From Gammaproteobacteria bacterium (GTDB taxonomy: Bacteria; Pseudomonadota; Gammaproteobacteria; DSM-16500), in NCBI GenBank assembly GCA_013286495.1, contig JABDFQ010000007.1:1-64000 (forward strand): DNA of 64,000 nt, in the 5' to 3' direction. The translations under genes were made by a program, and so were the position numbers. Positions 1-10,876 of the stretch are shown here, piece after piece. Numbering within the stretch: the first letter of the stretch is position 1; each line of letters starts with the position of its first letter. The notes beneath the pieces are model-generated. The model was given only the letters and a program-made list of their open reading frames with translations. It made no database searches and had not been told where the DNA came from.

Positions 1-2571
1 CATGAAGATATTTTTTTCACGTTGCCAGTAGGTGTTGAATTTCTCAATTCCTGCTTTCTCTATAAATTGATTGATACATTTAACGGAATCCTTATCTGCA
101 AAACTTCTCAATAAGTCTTCCGTGATCTTTTCAGCATCAGGTTTTGCAATAGCCTTGGGCAGGATTTCGATTATCTGCTTTTCTGATTGATTAGCGCTAT
201 TTGCCAAGGCATCAATTTCAAGCTGATTTTGTTTGTTATTTTTATTATATGGCGCCAGAAAGTATGCAAACTCAGGTGAATGAATGAACTCGCAAAGTTG
301 TGTAAATGTTTTCGAATCCTTCGCATGCTGGGCACATTGTTTTGCTGCCTCTCTTATTTGCGCGAATGTGACAGGTTGGGTGGACATCCGTTCGAGGAAA
401 TTAATTGCCCGTGATTTATAATTGGAAAATGGAGAGTCAATGTATGCGTATAATAATGCCTGGACTAATGAATATGCCTGCACAGTGACACTTGGACGTT
501 CAGTAAAGGATGCAAGAAATGTGCCTCTTGCTTTTATCAGAAGAGGATCAATAGTCATCAGGCATTTTAAAAATCCCGATGGTGTCTGAGAGGTAATTTT
601 GGCACCAAAGGCTATTAATAAGATGCTGATGATGAAGTTATCTTTGGATTTATCAAGATTAGTAATGTTGCCATGTATATAGGCACCTGCATATAACAGT
701 GCTTTCACACATTCGGTGCGCTGATAGCGTATGGCAAGTTGAAGCGATGATAAACCATCATCATCTTTCACATTCGGGTCACATCCTTTTTCCAGTAAAT
801 GATTAACGAGTGAAATATTTCCCACCCTGCATGCTCTATGCAAAAGGTATTCGTCATCACGTGCTTTAATCCAATTGCCATATTGATCAATGATGATTCC
901 CTGTTTCGCGAGTTCAGCAATAATGGTTTGTTTTGATATGTCATATTGATTTTTTAAATGCCAAACAATATCGTCACACGTGCCTTCGGTAAAACCAGAA
1001 TCCTTGCGTTCGGTTTGTGTCCATACTAGCTGGCCAACTGGTTTGGTGGGATTGAGTGCATCAGCGTAATTTTCTGGGGTTATATAAAATATAAAGTAAT
1101 TATCGTTCTTGTAGTCTTTGAGGGCGTTAATAATTTTTGGAGTGATGGTATTTATACTAAAAAGCCATTCGTTGAGAAACCAGCATGCGTCTCGTTCAAA
1201 TACATCCTGCACGCCCCAATTAAGTTTTTCCCTGGAATTAATGAATGGTTTTGCACCAGCCTCAAGTAAAATGCCTGTTGCTTCGCGTTTATATAAAAGA
1301 ATCATGCCAAGCGATGATTGTATATATGAGTCATCTATCTTGTTATGTACATTTACTACTTTATCTGGATTGGCACCTAATTCAATTAATTTGATAATGG
1401 CATTGATATAGTTTGCATGCACAGGGTTTTTTTCACATTCATTTTTATATTTCTGAATTAGATTAGTGAAATCAGATTTTTCAAAAGCTAATAAATCAAT
1501 CTGATTATGTCCATATTTTTTATGCGCTTCTTTAAGCAGTTTGCCTAACAATGCATTTTCATTAATGCTGAAATCTGCGCCCATATCAACCAGTGCAATG
1601 GCGGCATCCAGATCAAGATCATCCCAATCTTTTTTAGCAATAATTTCCCTGAGTTTTTTAGTATGACCGGTTTTTTCTTCAGGCTGGATTTTAATCGTTT
1701 CCGCGTTCTTTGTTTTTATCTCAATGGCTTTGCTCCATTGACCTTTTTTATCAATGATGATTCCCTGTTTTGCGAGTTCAGCAATGATGGTTTCACTGGA
1801 CAGGTTAAATTTTGCTTTTGCATATTTTAAAATTTCTTCACGTTTACCATTAAAGAAATTTTCATACATGCCTGCCCATACCACTTTACCCGCTGGCGTA
1901 GTGGGATTGAGAGCATGAATGACATTTTCTCGTGTGGTGCAAAAGATAAGTTTTTTATATTCCTGCAGAACATTAACTATTTTCGTCGAAATAGTTTCTA
2001 CACTAAACAGCCATTTGCTGAGGTATATATTAAGCAGTGGCTCATAAGGATAATGATCTGTGGGGCTGAAAAGTGTAGATTTACTAAAAGCTAAAGGTAC
2101 TGCGCCAGCTTCAAGTAAATCAGCTGCTGCTTCAGATTTGTATAAGAGAATTAATCCAAGTGGTCCTTGTAAATAGGATTTTTTTATATTGCTGACATGC
2201 AATTCTATGATGGGAAAAATACCCTGTTTGATCTGTTTGATGATGCTATCAATGTAGAATGAATGATCGGGGTTTTCCTTGCATTTAATGTTGTAGTTCT
2301 GAATGCCTTGTTCAAAATCGTGAAGACTAAATAAATCAATTTTATCGTGACCATATTCAACATGAGCGTTACCTATCAAGAGTGTTAATAGTCGATGGTC
2401 GTATTCGCTCATTGTTGCGCCATCTTCCAATAATTGCATGGCACGTTTTAAATCATCTTTGGATGCATTTTTTTTTACGATAATGTTATTCAGTTCTTTA
2501 TCCAGAATTGTTTTTTGAGTCTCACTCAGATTTTTTTTGGTGCGGGGAATATATCTCGCAAACATTTGCAT
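1..2571 (-). CDS. Large ankyrin-repeat protein, C-terminus beyond window edge
   Basis: The minus-strand frame is open from an ATG at 2571 through position 1, at least 857 codons, so the C-terminus lies outside the window. Helical pairs typical of ankyrin repeats are visible, e.g. around residues 135-165 (LLYKSEAAADLLEAGA) and 575-620 (LLHRACRVGNISLVNHLLEKG). The N-terminal part appears duplicated: ELAKQGIIID occurs near residues 260 and 550, and LLYK.EA...LLEAGA near 140 and 420, giving two modules of roughly 280-290 residues. There is no signal peptide or membrane segment in the visible part. Ankyrin repeats bind proteins; in Legionellales such large proteins are often host-directed effectors, which is an inference here. 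A second in-frame ATG lies at 2565. It lies 62 bp downstream of the pilE-like gene. Confidence 0.85.
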   Translation of the reverse strand, partial: MQMFARYIPRTKKNLSETQKTILDKELNNIIVKKNASKDDLKRAMQLLEDGATMSEYDHRLLTLLIGNAHVEYGHDKIDLFSLHDFEQGIQNYNIKCKENPDHSFYIDSIIKQIKQGIFPIIELHVSNIKKSYLQGPLGLILLYKSEAAADLLEAGAVPLAFSKSTLFSPTDHYPYEPLLNIYLSKWLFSVETISTKIVNVLQEYKKLIFCTTRENVIHALNPTTPAGKVVWAGMYENFFNGKREEILKYAKAKFNLSSETIIAELAKQGIIIDKKGQWSKAIEIKTKNAETIKIQPEEKTGHTKKLREIIAKKDWDDLDLDAAIALVDMGADFSINENALLGKLLKEAHKKYGHNQIDLLAFEKSDFTNLIQKYKNECEKNPVHANYINAIIKLIELGANPDKVVNVHNKIDDSYIQSSLGMILLYKREATGILLEAGAKPFINSREKLNWGVQDVFERDACWFLNEWLFSINTITPKIINALKDYKNDNYFIFYITPENYADALNPTKPVGQLVWTQTERKDSGFTEGTCDDIVWHLKNQYDISKQTIIAELAKQGIIIDQYGNWIKARDDEYLLHRACRVGNISLVNHLLEKGCDPNVKDDDGLSSLQLAIRYQRTECVKALLYAGAYIHGNITNLDKSKDNFIISILLIAFGAKITSQTPSGFLKCLMTIDPLLIKARGTFLASFTERPSVTVQAYSLVQALLYAYIDSPFSNYKSRAINFLERMSTQPVTFAQIREAAKQCAQHAKDSKTFTQLCEFIHSPEFAYFLAPYNKNNKQNQLEIDALANSANQSEKQIIEILPKAIAKPDAEKITEDLLRSFADKDSVKCINQFIEKAGIEKFNTYWQREKNIFM

Positions 2572-2633
2572 CAGCCTCGTTTTTTAGTTTCGGGGATTGT
2601 AACAATTTATGGGTATAAATTATTAAGGAATGC

Positions 2634-3038
2634 TTATGACCAACATTCTTCGGCTTTTGCTGAGCCGCTAACGGCTTTTTTATCATTGGCATGCAGAATT
2701 AAGCGTCCGCAAGCATTATCATTTGCTGCCTGTTTATTGAGTGGTTCTGCGATCAAGACATAATCATCCAGCGTTGCCGATTGAATGCTCAGTTTATAAT
2801 TCACAGAAATTTTTTCAGGAAAATGTAATGCAGTCAGTGTCGCATTTTCATAGGTATTAAATTGCAGATGAAATTTTTCCATCGCATTTGCCAATTGCTG
2901 CAAGCTTGTGATCGCTGCGAGACGATTGGTTTTTAGCAGGTAATCAGAATAAAGCGGGTAAGCAAACGTCAGCACAATACTGATAATGGCAAGCGCGGTA
3001 ATGATTTCAATCAAATGAAATCCCTGTGATTTTTGCAT
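2634..3038 (-). CDS. pilE: Type IV pilin-like protein, PilE family (minor pilin)
   Basis: This 134-residue protein has a class III prepilin signature: short leader MQKSQG, cleavage before Phe, then FHLIEIITALAII with Glu at mature position 5 and a hydrophobic alpha-1 helix. Two cysteines near the C-terminus (NACGR and EECWS) can form the D-region disulfide loop of pilins. The product should be processed by the prepilin peptidase PilD (encoded at 42.8-43.6 kb) and placed in or at the tip of type IV pili. It starts only 2 bp after the wrbA stop codon, so the two may be co-transcribed. Minor pilin versus main subunit cannot be settled from sequence; the separate pilin at 46.2 kb next to pilB makes a minor role more likely. 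Confidence 0.8.
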   Translation of the reverse strand: MQKSQGFHLIEIITALAIISIVLTFAYPLYSDYLLKTNRLAAITSLQQLANAMEKFHLQFNTYENATLTALHFPEKISVNYKLSIQSATLDDYVLIAEPLNKQAANDNACGRLILHANDKKAVSGSAKAEECWS

Positions 3039-3040
3039 GT

Positions 3041-3801
<761 letters not shown>

Positions 3802-3833
3802 TGCTGCCTGTCTTATCGCACGCGAGCTTTTCC

Positions 3834-4106
3834 ATGCCAATTTACGAATATCAATGCACAAGATGTAAGCATCAACTGGAAGTGATACAAAAAATGTCAG
3901 ATGCGCCGCTAACAGAATGTCCTGAATGTCATCAGGGTACGCTGCAAAAGTTGGTATCTGCTTCAGGATTCCAGCTAAAAGGCAGTGGCTGGTACGTCAC
4001 CGATTACAGCGCCAAGGGTAAATCCAGCGGCAAAAAAGAAGACACATCCAGCAACACCGAAACGACATCCACCAAATCTTCCAATGATACGGAGGGTTCG
4101 TCATGA
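3834..4106 (+). CDS. FmdB-family zinc-ribbon protein
   Basis: This 90-residue protein starts MPIYEYQCTRCKHQLEVIQ and carries two CxxC pairs (CTRC and CPEC), the single zinc ribbon of the FmdB/CxxC-CxxC regulatory-protein family. The C-terminal half is low complexity, rich in Ser, Thr, Lys and Asn, as is common in this family. A longer reading from a TTG at 3801 is disfavoured because MPIYEYxC is the conserved N-terminus and a promoter overlaps the alternative. The stop codon overlaps the start of the DUF502 gene by 4 bp, and aspS follows, a frequent order in gammaproteobacteria. Its biochemical role is not established. Confidence 0.85.
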   Translation: MPIYEYQCTRCKHQLEVIQKMSDAPLTECPECHQGTLQKLVSASGFQLKGSGWYVTDYSAKGKSSGKKEDTSSNTETTSTKSSNDTEGSS

Positions 4107-4753
4107 CACGCTATCGTCGCTATCTGCTCATTTCCCGTCGCTATCTCATTTCTGGATTGCTGGTCTGGTTGCCAGTCATTATTACTTTGCTCGTGTTGAA
4201 ATTTATCTTCGATCTGCTCAGCAAGTCATTATTATTATTGCCGACTAACCTGCAGCCCGATCACTTGCTGGGCTTTCATATTCCAGGTATCGGTGTGGTA
4301 TTGACCCTGGTCGTTATCTTTTTAACCGGTTTATTCGCGGCCAATCTGTTTGGCAGGCGTATGGTGCAGTTTGGCGATTCAATGATGACGCGCATTCCAC
4401 TGGTTAGATCCATTTACACTGGCACCAAACAGGTGGTGGATACTTTATTCAAACCAGGCGGTCAATCCTTTCGCAAAGTATTATTAGTCGAATTTCCTTG
4501 TGCGGGTGTATGGAGTGTTGCCTTTCAGACTGGTGAAGTCGGTGCGGATATGGAAGTTACTACCACAGGCGAAAAAATGGTGACTTATTTTATTCCCACT
4601 ACACCCAATCCGACGTCAGGATTTCTGATGATGGCACCAAAAAGCAAAGTTAAAGAACTGGATATGAGCGTCGAGCAAGCATTAAAATTCGTGATCTCAT
4701 TAGGTGTAGTGCAACCGGTTGCCGCACCCGTCAAAGAAAATAAAATATATTAA
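4103..4753 (+). CDS. DUF502 family inner-membrane protein
   Basis: A 216-residue protein with two clear membrane segments, about residues 12-35 (ISGLLVWLPVIITLLVLKFIF) and 55-75 (GIGVVLTLVVIFLTGLFAA), and a soluble C-terminal domain containing PLVRSIYTGTKQVVDTLF, the hallmark stretch of DUF502. The function is unknown. Members are often encoded just before aspS, as here with 16 bp between genes. The start overlaps the previous stop (ATGA), suggesting translational coupling. Ending at residue 216, it has the normal family length. Confidence 0.85.
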   Translation: MTRYRRYLLISRRYLISGLLVWLPVIITLLVLKFIFDLLSKSLLLLPTNLQPDHLLGFHIPGIGVVLTLVVIFLTGLFAANLFGRRMVQFGDSMMTRIPLVRSIYTGTKQVVDTLFKPGGQSFRKVLLVEFPCAGVWSVAFQTGEVGADMEVTTTGEKMVTYFIPTTPNPTSGFLMMAPKSKVKELDMSVEQALKFVISLGVVQPVAAPVKENKIY

Positions 4754-4769
4754 AAAATAGGATGTAAAC

Positions 4770-6536
4770 ATGCGTAGTCATTATTGCGGTGAAGTCACTG
4801 CAGATTTATCTGGTCAGGAAGTTAAGGTAGCAGGTTGGGTACATCGTCGTCGTGATCATGGCGGCGTGATTTTTATTGATTTGCGTGATCGTGAAGGTAT
4901 CGTGCAAGTCGTGATTGCACCTGAACAAAAGGAAACATTTAAAAAAGCCGAATCCGTGCGTAGTGAATATGTATTGCAAATCACAGGCACAGTCAGAAAA
5001 CGTCCCGATGGTACGATCAATAAAAATTTGCGTACGGGTGAAATTGAAATTGCTGCAACTGATCTGAAAATTTTAAATCGCTCTGAACCTTTACCTTTCC
5101 CGATTGATGATGAATATCACGAGGTCAATGAAGAGACACGTTTGCGTTATCGCTATCTTGATATTCGCCGTCCTGAAATGCTGGAACGTTTAAAATTGCG
5201 CGCGCGTATTTCAAAATTTTTGCGTGATTATCTGGATAAACATGGTTTTATCGATGTGGAAACACCTTTTCTCACACGCGCAACGCCTGAAGGTGCACGC
5301 GATTATCTGGTGCCCAGTCGCACCAAACCCGGCAGTTTTTTTGCGTTGCCGCAATCACCACAACAATTTAAACAATTGCTGATGATGTCCGGCATCGATC
5401 GTTATTACCAAATCGTACGCTGTTTCCGCGATGAAGATTTGCGTGCAGATAGGCAACCGGAATTTACGCAGCTTGATATTGAAACTTCCTTTCTGAGCGA
5501 ACAGGAAATTCAATCCATTATGGAAGAAATGATTCGCGGCATGTTTTCAACCTTGCTGAATGTGCAATTGCCGAATCCATTTCCCCGTATGACTTATGCA
5601 GAAGCCATGAAACGTTATGGATCAGATAAGCCAGATTTGCGCATCCCTCTGGAATTAATGGATGTGGGCGATTTGATGAAGGAAGTGGAATTCAAGGTAT
5701 TTTCCGCTCCTGCCAATGATCCACAAAGTCGTGTGGCTGCCTTGCATGTGAAAGGCGGAGCTGCCATGACTCGCAAGGAAATTGATGATTACACGCAATA
5801 TGTCAGTGTTTTTGGCGCGCGTGGTCTTGCGTATATCAAGATTAATGAAGATGGTATGCAATCACCGATATTAAAATTCCTGCCAGAAACAGTAGTCAAT
5901 GCGATTGTTGAACGCACGGGTGCAACAGTTGGCGATATTATTTTCTTCGGTGCAGACAAGGCGCAGATTGTGAATGATGCATTAGGCGCGCTGCGTCTTA
6001 AGATCGGACATGATCGCAAGATGATTGCAGATGAATGGCGCATTTTATGGGTAGTGGATTTCCCGATGTTTGAAAAAGGTGAAGGACGATTGTCTGCCTG
6101 TCATCATCCTTTCACTTCACCAAAAGCAGAAACAGTGGATGAGTTAATGAAAGACCCACAAAACATGCTCGCGCGTGCTTATGACATGGTATTAAATGGC
6201 AGTGAAATTGGCGGCGGTTCGGTACGTATTAATTCATCTGAAATGCAAAAAGCAGTATTCAATATTCTGAATATCAGTGATGAACAAGCCGAAGAAAAGT
6301 TCGGACATTTGTTGACAGCCATGCGCCTGGGTTGTCCGCCACATGGTGGAATTGCATTCGGTCTGGATAGATTGGTGATGTTGATGAGTGGTGCAACTTC
6401 CATTCGTGATGTGATTGCTTTTCCAAAAACACAAACGGCAAGTTGTCCGTTGATGGATGCGCCGGCTCCCGTTGAACCGGATCAGTTGATAGAACTCGGT
6501 ATACGTGTTTCAAAACCAAAGGAATCGAAGGAATAA
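4770..6536 (+). CDS. aspS: Aspartyl-tRNA synthetase
   Basis: This 588-residue class II synthetase charges tRNA-Asp with aspartate. The N-terminal OB-fold anticodon-binding domain (about residues 1-105) includes [19 protein letters not shown]. Class II motif 2 is seen as [18 protein letters not shown], and motif 3 as [12 protein letters not shown] near the C-terminus. The central insertion (about 290-410) corresponds to the GAD domain of bacterial AspRS. Length matches the bacterial type. It precedes yebC by only 3 bp. Whether it is discriminating or also charges tRNA-Asn cannot be decided from this window. Confidence 0.97.
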   Translation: MRSHYCGEVTADLSGQEVKVAGWVHRRRDHGGVIFIDLRDREGIVQVVIAPEQKETFKKAESVRSEYVLQITGTVRKRPDGTINKNLRTGEIEIAATDLKILNRSEPLPFPIDDEYHEVNEETRLRYRYLDIRRPEMLERLKLRARISKFLRDYLDKHGFIDVETPFLTRATPEGARDYLVPSRTKPGSFFALPQSPQQFKQLLMMSGIDRYYQIVRCFRDEDLRADRQPEFTQLDIETSFLSEQEIQSIMEEMIRGMFSTLLNVQLPNPFPRMTYAEAMKRYGSDKPDLRIPLELMDVGDLMKEVEFKVFSAPANDPQSRVAALHVKGGAAMTRKEIDDYTQYVSVFGARGLAYIKINEDGMQSPILKFLPETVVNAIVERTGATVGDIIFFGADKAQIVNDALGALRLKIGHDRKMIADEWRILWVVDFPMFEKGEGRLSACHHPFTSPKAETVDELMKDPQNMLARAYDMVLNGSEIGGGSVRINSSEMQKAVFNILNISDEQAEEKFGHLLTAMRLGCPPHGGIAFGLDRLVMLMSGATSIRDVIAFPKTQTASCPLMDAPAPVEPDQLIELGIRVSKPKESKE

Positions 6537-6539
6537 GAT

Positions 6540-7286
6540 ATGGCAGGGCATAGTAAATGGGCAAATATCAAACGCCATAAGGCAAAAGTGGATGCAAAGC
6601 GCGGCAAGATTTATACCAAGATTATTCGTGAAATAACGGTTGCTGCGAAACTGGGTGGCGGTGATGCGAATTCCAATCCGCGTTTGCGTGCGGCACTGGA
6701 CAAGGCGCTCGATGCCAATATGACCAAGGATGTCATTGAGCGTGCCATCAAGCGTGGTACAGGCGGCATGGAAGGTGAGCAGGTGGAGGAAGTACGTTAC
6801 GAAGGCTACGGACCTGGCGGTATTGCGGTGATGGTCGATTGCATGACCAATAATCGTAATCGCACGGTGGGAGAAGTACGGCATGCTTTTAGCAAGCATG
6901 GCGGTAATCTGGGAACCGATGGTTCAGTTGCGTATCTATTCAAAAAACAGGGTGTCATTACTTTTGAACCCGGTGTAGATGAAGAGCGTCTGATGGAGCA
7001 TGCACTGGAAATTGGAGTCGAAGATATTATCAGCAATCATGATGGCAGTGTGGATGTGCTGACGACGCCGGAAGATTTCATGCGGGTGAAAACAGAATTG
7101 GCGCGTGCGGGTTTTAAGCCTGCCCATGCGGATGTGGAAATGCGTGCCGGCACGGATGTGAGTATTAATGACAAGGATACCGCTGAAAAAGTCATGAATC
7201 TGATTGATGCGCTCGAAGATTTGGACGATGTACAATCGGTTTATTCCAATGCAGATATAGCGGAAGAAATTGTCGAGAAGTTGTGA
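6540..7286 (+). CDS. yebC: YebC/PmpR family protein (translation/transcription factor)
   Basis: A 248-residue protein beginning MAGHSKWANIKRHKAKVDAK, the invariant start of the YebC/PmpR/TACO1 family, with the conserved GGAL-like and RTVGEVRHAFSKHGG segments. Members act as transcriptional regulators in some bacteria and have been linked to translation of proline stretches; which applies here is not visible. The gene lies between aspS and ruvC, a classical gammaproteobacterial arrangement. A 236 bp inverted repeat follows 8 bp after its stop, between it and ruvC. Confidence 0.95.
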   Translation: MAGHSKWANIKRHKAKVDAKRGKIYTKIIREITVAAKLGGGDANSNPRLRAALDKALDANMTKDVIERAIKRGTGGMEGEQVEEVRYEGYGPGGIAVMVDCMTNNRNRTVGEVRHAFSKHGGNLGTDGSVAYLFKKQGVITFEPGVDEERLMEHALEIGVEDIISNHDGSVDVLTTPEDFMRVKTELARAGFKPAHADVEMRAGTDVSINDKDTAEKVMNLIDALEDLDDVQSVYSNADIAEEIVEKL

Positions 7287-7294
7287 TGGTGTTT

Positions 7295-7529
7295 GGTGGT
7301 TGGGGTGGAAGTTTGTGATTTGGAGGTTCGTCATTGCGAGGCGTTTTTCAGCGTGACGCCATCCAGCTCCGAAGGTGTTTGTGTATATTCGCAATGGCTC
7401 GTCTGCCTCCGGCCTCCTGCGCTTTATTTGCAAATATACACAAACACCTTCGGAGCTGGATGGCGTCACGCTGAAAAACGCCTCGCAATGACGAACCTCC
7501 AAATCACAAACTTCCACCCCGCAACCACC
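7295..7529. repeat. Giant inverted repeat with 41 bp core (copy 1)
   Basis: Arms of about 96 bp (7295-7390 and 7432-7529) are near-perfect reverse complements. They surround a 41 bp core at 7391-7431 that reads GCAATGGCTCGTCTGCCTCC then GGCCTCCTGCGCTTTATTTG and C. The same core, reverse-complemented with one substitution, is found at 11764-11804 and 34148-34188, but the arms there are unrelated to these. The structure could extrude as a cruciform or fold into a very long RNA hairpin between yebC and ruvC. Short open frames inside it are mirror images of each other and are not counted as genes. Confidence 0.9.
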
Positions 7530-7549
7530 AACTAACAAAAAGGACGCAT

Positions 7550-8044
7550 ATGACGGTGATCATCGGAATCGATCCAGGTTCTCGCCGTACTGGATATGGC
7601 GTTATTCGTCTTGAAGGAAATCGCCATGTCTATTTGGCCAGTGGCCATCTTGATCTGGTACCCTATCCAGCTAACGAACGCTTGCGGCAAATTTACCTCG
7701 GCTTGCAGCAGATAATGACTTCCTGGCAGCCACATGAAGCAGCGATTGAACAAATCTTCATGCAGGAAAATGCAAATTCCGCATTGAAATTGGGGCAGGC
7801 GCGCGGTGCTGCGATTGTGGCACTCACCATTCCAGTGGAAGAATATTCTGCGCGACAGGTGAAGAAGTCAGTAGTGGGAACGGGTGCTGCGACCAAGGAT
7901 CAGGTGCAATTCATGGTAAAACGTTTATTGAATCTGACTGGTAATTTGCAGGCAGATGCGGCCGATGCGCTTGCAGTAGCATTATGTCATGCGCATGTGC
8001 GAGGATTGAGAAAATTGGGCATGAATTTTCAGGACATAAGATGA
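7550..8044 (+). CDS. ruvC: Holliday junction resolvase RuvC
   Basis: A 164-residue endonuclease that cuts Holliday junctions bound by RuvAB during recombinational repair. The four catalytic acids of the RNase H-like fold can be placed: Asp8 in IIGIDPGS, Glu67 in [11 protein letters not shown], and Asp136 and Asp139 in [17 protein letters not shown] Shine-Dalgarno-like AAAAAGGA precedes the ATG. The stop overlaps the ruvA start by 4 bp (ATGA), so ruvC and ruvA are translationally coupled. Confidence 0.97.
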   Translation: MTVIIGIDPGSRRTGYGVIRLEGNRHVYLASGHLDLVPYPANERLRQIYLGLQQIMTSWQPHEAAIEQIFMQENANSALKLGQARGAAIVALTIPVEEYSARQVKKSVVGTGAATKDQVQFMVKRLLNLTGNLQADAADALAVALCHAHVRGLRKLGMNFQDIR

Positions 8045-8643
8045 TTGGACAAATACGCGGAATTATTCTTGAAAAACAGCCTCCACAATTAATTGTGGAT
8101 GTGCATGGCGTTGGTTATGAAATCGATGCGCCCATGAGTACATTTTATCAATTGCCTGATGCAGGCAAGGAAGTAGTTTTATTCACGCATTTCATGGTGC
8201 GCGAAGATGCACAACTTTTATATGGTTTTTTTACGCGCGATGAGCGTTCCCTGTTTCGTACCTTGTTAAAAGTGAATGGTGTAGGTGGACGTCTGGCGTT
8301 AACGATTTTATCCAGTGCAACGGTGGAAGAATTTGTGCGTTGCGTATTGAATAACGATACTGGCAGTCTCACGCGTTTACCTGGTATTGGCAAGAAAACA
8401 GCAGAACGTCTGGTGATGGAAATGCGTGATAAATTATCGGACTGGTCTGTATCATCACCACCAGAAGGCGCGACTCTTGTCAAATCCGATAACCTGCGTC
8501 ATCAAACATTACAGGATGCGATTTCTGCATTGATTACACTTGGCTATAAGCAACAGGAAGCTAATCGTCTGGTGACACGCATGGATGATGGTGCAGCCAG
8601 CAGTGAAGAATTAATTCGTCGCGCCTTGCGGGAGATGATGTGA
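8041..8643 (+). CDS. ruvA: Holliday junction branch migration protein RuvA
   Basis: A 200-residue DNA-binding subunit that holds the four-way junction while RuvB drives branch migration. The N-terminal OB-fold starts [20 protein letters not shown]. Helix-hairpin-helix motifs are visible, notably [20 protein letters not shown] (about residues 115-135), and a C-terminal RuvB-interacting domain ends in IRRALREMM. The frame is open further upstream inside ruvC, but MIGxxxG is the conserved N-terminus. Its stop overlaps the ruvB start by one base (TGATG). Confidence 0.97.
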   Translation: MIGQIRGIILEKQPPQLIVDVHGVGYEIDAPMSTFYQLPDAGKEVVLFTHFMVREDAQLLYGFFTRDERSLFRTLLKVNGVGGRLALTILSSATVEEFVRCVLNNDTGSLTRLPGIGKKTAERLVMEMRDKLSDWSVSSPPEGATLVKSDNLRHQTLQDAISALITLGYKQQEANRLVTRMDDGAASSEELIRRALREMM

Positions 8644-9677
8644 TGATTACGGCAGATAGAATGATTGCTCCTGAACAACAGGAAAATGATCCAGTCGATC
8701 GTGCGTTACGTCCGCGTCAATTATGTGATTACATTGGTCAGGAATCTGTGCGTGAACAAATGGATATTTTTATTCGCGCAGCAAAATCACGTAATGAAGC
8801 GCTCGATCATGTGTTAATTTTTGGCCCGCCAGGTTTAGGCAAGACAACTCTCGCAAATATTATTGCCAATGAATTAGGCGTCAATCTCAAGCAAACATCC
8901 GGCCCTGTACTCGAACGTCCTGGCGATGTGGCGGCGATGTTAACCAATCTGCAAGCGCACGATGTTTTGTTTATCGATGAAATTCATCGTCTGAGTCCAG
9001 TGGTGGAAGAAGTGTTATATCCGGCGATGGAAGATTATCAGATTGATATCATGATTGGCGAAGGCCCTGCTGCGCGTTCCATCAAGCTGGATTTACCGCC
9101 ATTTACGCTCGTGGGTGCAACGACACGTGCAGGTTTGCTGACTTCTCCCTTGCGTGATCGTTTTGGTATTGTGCAACGTCTGGATTTTTATGAGACCAGG
9201 GAGTTAACGCAAATTGTCATGCGTTCCGCTGATATTTTAAAGGTTGCCATTGATCAGACAGGTGGCGAGGAAATCGCGCGGCGTTCGCGTGGCACACCGC
9301 GAATTGCCAATCGTCTGTTAAGACGCGTGCGCGATTATGCTGAAGTAAAAGCAAATGGCAAGGTGACCAAAGAGATTGTGAGTGCAGCGCTCACTTTTCT
9401 GAATGTGGATAGTCAGGGATTTGATCTCATGGATCAGAAATTATTACTGGCGCTGATAGAAAAATTTAATGGTGGTCCAGTTGGCCTTGAAAGTCTTGCG
9501 GCTTTTATCAATGAAGAAAAAAGCACGATTGAAGATGTCATCGAGCCTTTTCTGATTCAGCAAGGATTTATGTTGCGCACACCGCGTGGACGTATCGCGA
9601 CAATCCATGCTTATCAGCATTTCGGCTTGAAAACGCCGGAGAAAATGCAAAATAGTTTGTTTGAAAGGTTAGAGTAA
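8643..9677 (+). CDS. ruvB: Holliday junction helicase motor RuvB
   Basis: A 344-residue AAA+ ATPase that pumps DNA through the RuvA-junction complex. Walker A is [15 protein letters not shown] and Walker B is [12 protein letters not shown]; sensor 1 is in [10 protein letters not shown] and the C-terminal winged-helix domain contains [13 protein letters not shown] three bases upstream (8640) could also start the frame; the ATG that overlaps the ruvA stop is preferred. tolQ follows after 33 bp, a linkage typical of gammaproteobacteria; ybgC, often found between them, is missing. Confidence 0.97.
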   Translation: MITADRMIAPEQQENDPVDRALRPRQLCDYIGQESVREQMDIFIRAAKSRNEALDHVLIFGPPGLGKTTLANIIANELGVNLKQTSGPVLERPGDVAAMLTNLQAHDVLFIDEIHRLSPVVEEVLYPAMEDYQIDIMIGEGPAARSIKLDLPPFTLVGATTRAGLLTSPLRDRFGIVQRLDFYETRELTQIVMRSADILKVAIDQTGGEEIARRSRGTPRIANRLLRRVRDYAEVKANGKVTKEIVSAALTFLNVDSQGFDLMDQKLLLALIEKFNGGPVGLESLAAFINEEKSTIEDVIEPFLIQQGFMLRTPRGRIATIHAYQHFGLKTPEKMQNSLFERLE

Positions 9678-9710
9678 ACGATAAATCTTTATTAATGTGA
9701 GGAACAAGAC

Positions 9711-10415
9711 ATGAATTACGATACCAGTCTATTAAATTACTTCATTCATGCGAGCATTGTTGTCAAAGCTGTCATGCTGATTCTGATCGGTGCATCGATC
9801 TGTTCATGGGCGTATATCCTGCAGCGTGCAACCTATTTGCGTGGCATACGTCAATCTGCCGGACGTTTTGAAAAAGCTTTCTGGTCAGGCGAAGATTTAA
9901 GTCAGCTATATGCAGATGGTGGTAAAAGTCGCGGCGTATCAGCCGGACTGGAAGCAATTTTTTATGCCGGATTCAAGGAGTTCCAGCGTTTTCGCAAACA
10001 AACGAATGCCAGCATGGATAATGTGATGGATAACACACGACGCGCCATGCAAGTTGCGCAAATGCGGGAACAGGACAAACTGGAAAAGCATTTACCTTTT
10101 CTGGCAATCGTTGGTTCCACCAGTCCATATGTTGGATTATTTGGAACAGTGTGGGGAATCATGACAGCTTTTCAGGCGCTTGCTACCGTGCAGCAAGCAA
10201 CTATTTCCATGGTCGCTCCCGGTATTGCAGAAGCACTGGTTGCAACAGCATTGGGATTATTTGCGGCTATTCCTGCTGTGATCGCCTATAACCGTTTCAT
10301 CACGGAAATTGGACGCCTGATGAATCGCTTTGATGCGTTTGAAGAAGAATTGACAAATATTCTCATTCGCCAGACCAATCATTCAGCAGCGCAAGCTGTT
10401 CCAGCGACGGAGTAA
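9711..10415 (+). CDS. tolQ: Tol-Pal system proton channel subunit TolQ
   Basis: A 234-residue inner-membrane protein of the MotA/TolQ/ExbB family. Three membrane segments are visible: about residues 15-37 (ASIVVKAVMLILIGASICSW), 130-155 (LPFLAIVGSTSPYVGLFGTV) and 165-190 (ISMVAPGIAEALVATALGLFAAIP by position). With TolR it uses the proton gradient to energise TolA for outer-membrane constriction at division. A clear ribosome site (GTGAGGAA) precedes the ATG. It starts the run tolQ-tolR-tolA. Confidence 0.95.
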   Translation: MNYDTSLLNYFIHASIVVKAVMLILIGASICSWAYILQRATYLRGIRQSAGRFEKAFWSGEDLSQLYADGGKSRGVSAGLEAIFYAGFKEFQRFRKQTNASMDNVMDNTRRAMQVAQMREQDKLEKHLPFLAIVGSTSPYVGLFGTVWGIMTAFQALATVQQATISMVAPGIAEALVATALGLFAAIPAVIAYNRFITEIGRLMNRFDAFEEELTNILIRQTNHSAAQAVPATE

Positions 10416-10420
10416 ATCTC

Positions 10421-10867
10421 ATGACGCATATGCATCATTATGGTTCCAGACGTCCGATGTCTGATATCAATGTGGTTCCGTTTATCGATGTCATGCTCGT
10501 GTTGCTGGTGATATTCATGATTACTACACCCTTGCTGACACAAGGTGTGAAAGTGGAATTACCAAAAACTTCAGCGAGTGCGATGGATGATAAACAAAAA
10601 GAGCCCTTGATTGTCACAGTCGATTCATCGGGAAATTATTATCTCAATTTATCTGATAAACCTAATCAGCCGATTACTGCACGCACCTTAAGTCATCTTG
10701 CTGGCACGCTGATTACGCAGAAAGGTGCAGAAGAACGTCCAGTTCTGGTGCGCGGTGATAAAAATGTGAATTATGGAAAAGTGGTGGAGGCAATGGTGTT
10801 GCTGCAACAGGCTGGCGCAAAAAGCGTTGGTTTGATTACTCAGCCAGCTCAGAATGATCAGGCATAG
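10421..10867 (+). CDS. tolR: Tol-Pal system protein TolR
   Basis: A 148-residue ExbD/TolR family protein with one N-terminal membrane helix. The segment MSDINVVPFIDVMLVLLVIF carries the essential membrane aspartate (in FIDVM) that takes part in proton flow with TolQ. The periplasmic domain is of normal length. GGAG precedes the start 5 bp after tolQ. It acts in the inner membrane with TolQ and TolA. Confidence 0.95.
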   Translation: MTHMHHYGSRRPMSDINVVPFIDVMLVLLVIFMITTPLLTQGVKVELPKTSASAMDDKQKEPLIVTVDSSGNYYLNLSDKPNQPITARTLSHLAGTLITQKGAEERPVLVRGDKNVNYGKVVEAMVLLQQAGAKSVGLITQPAQNDQA

Positions 10868-10876
10868 CGTGTAACT

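Noticed and set aside
7293-7538. Open frames on both strands in the yebC-ruvC gap
   Set aside because: They translate the two arms of an inverted repeat and mirror each other; nothing suggests a protein.
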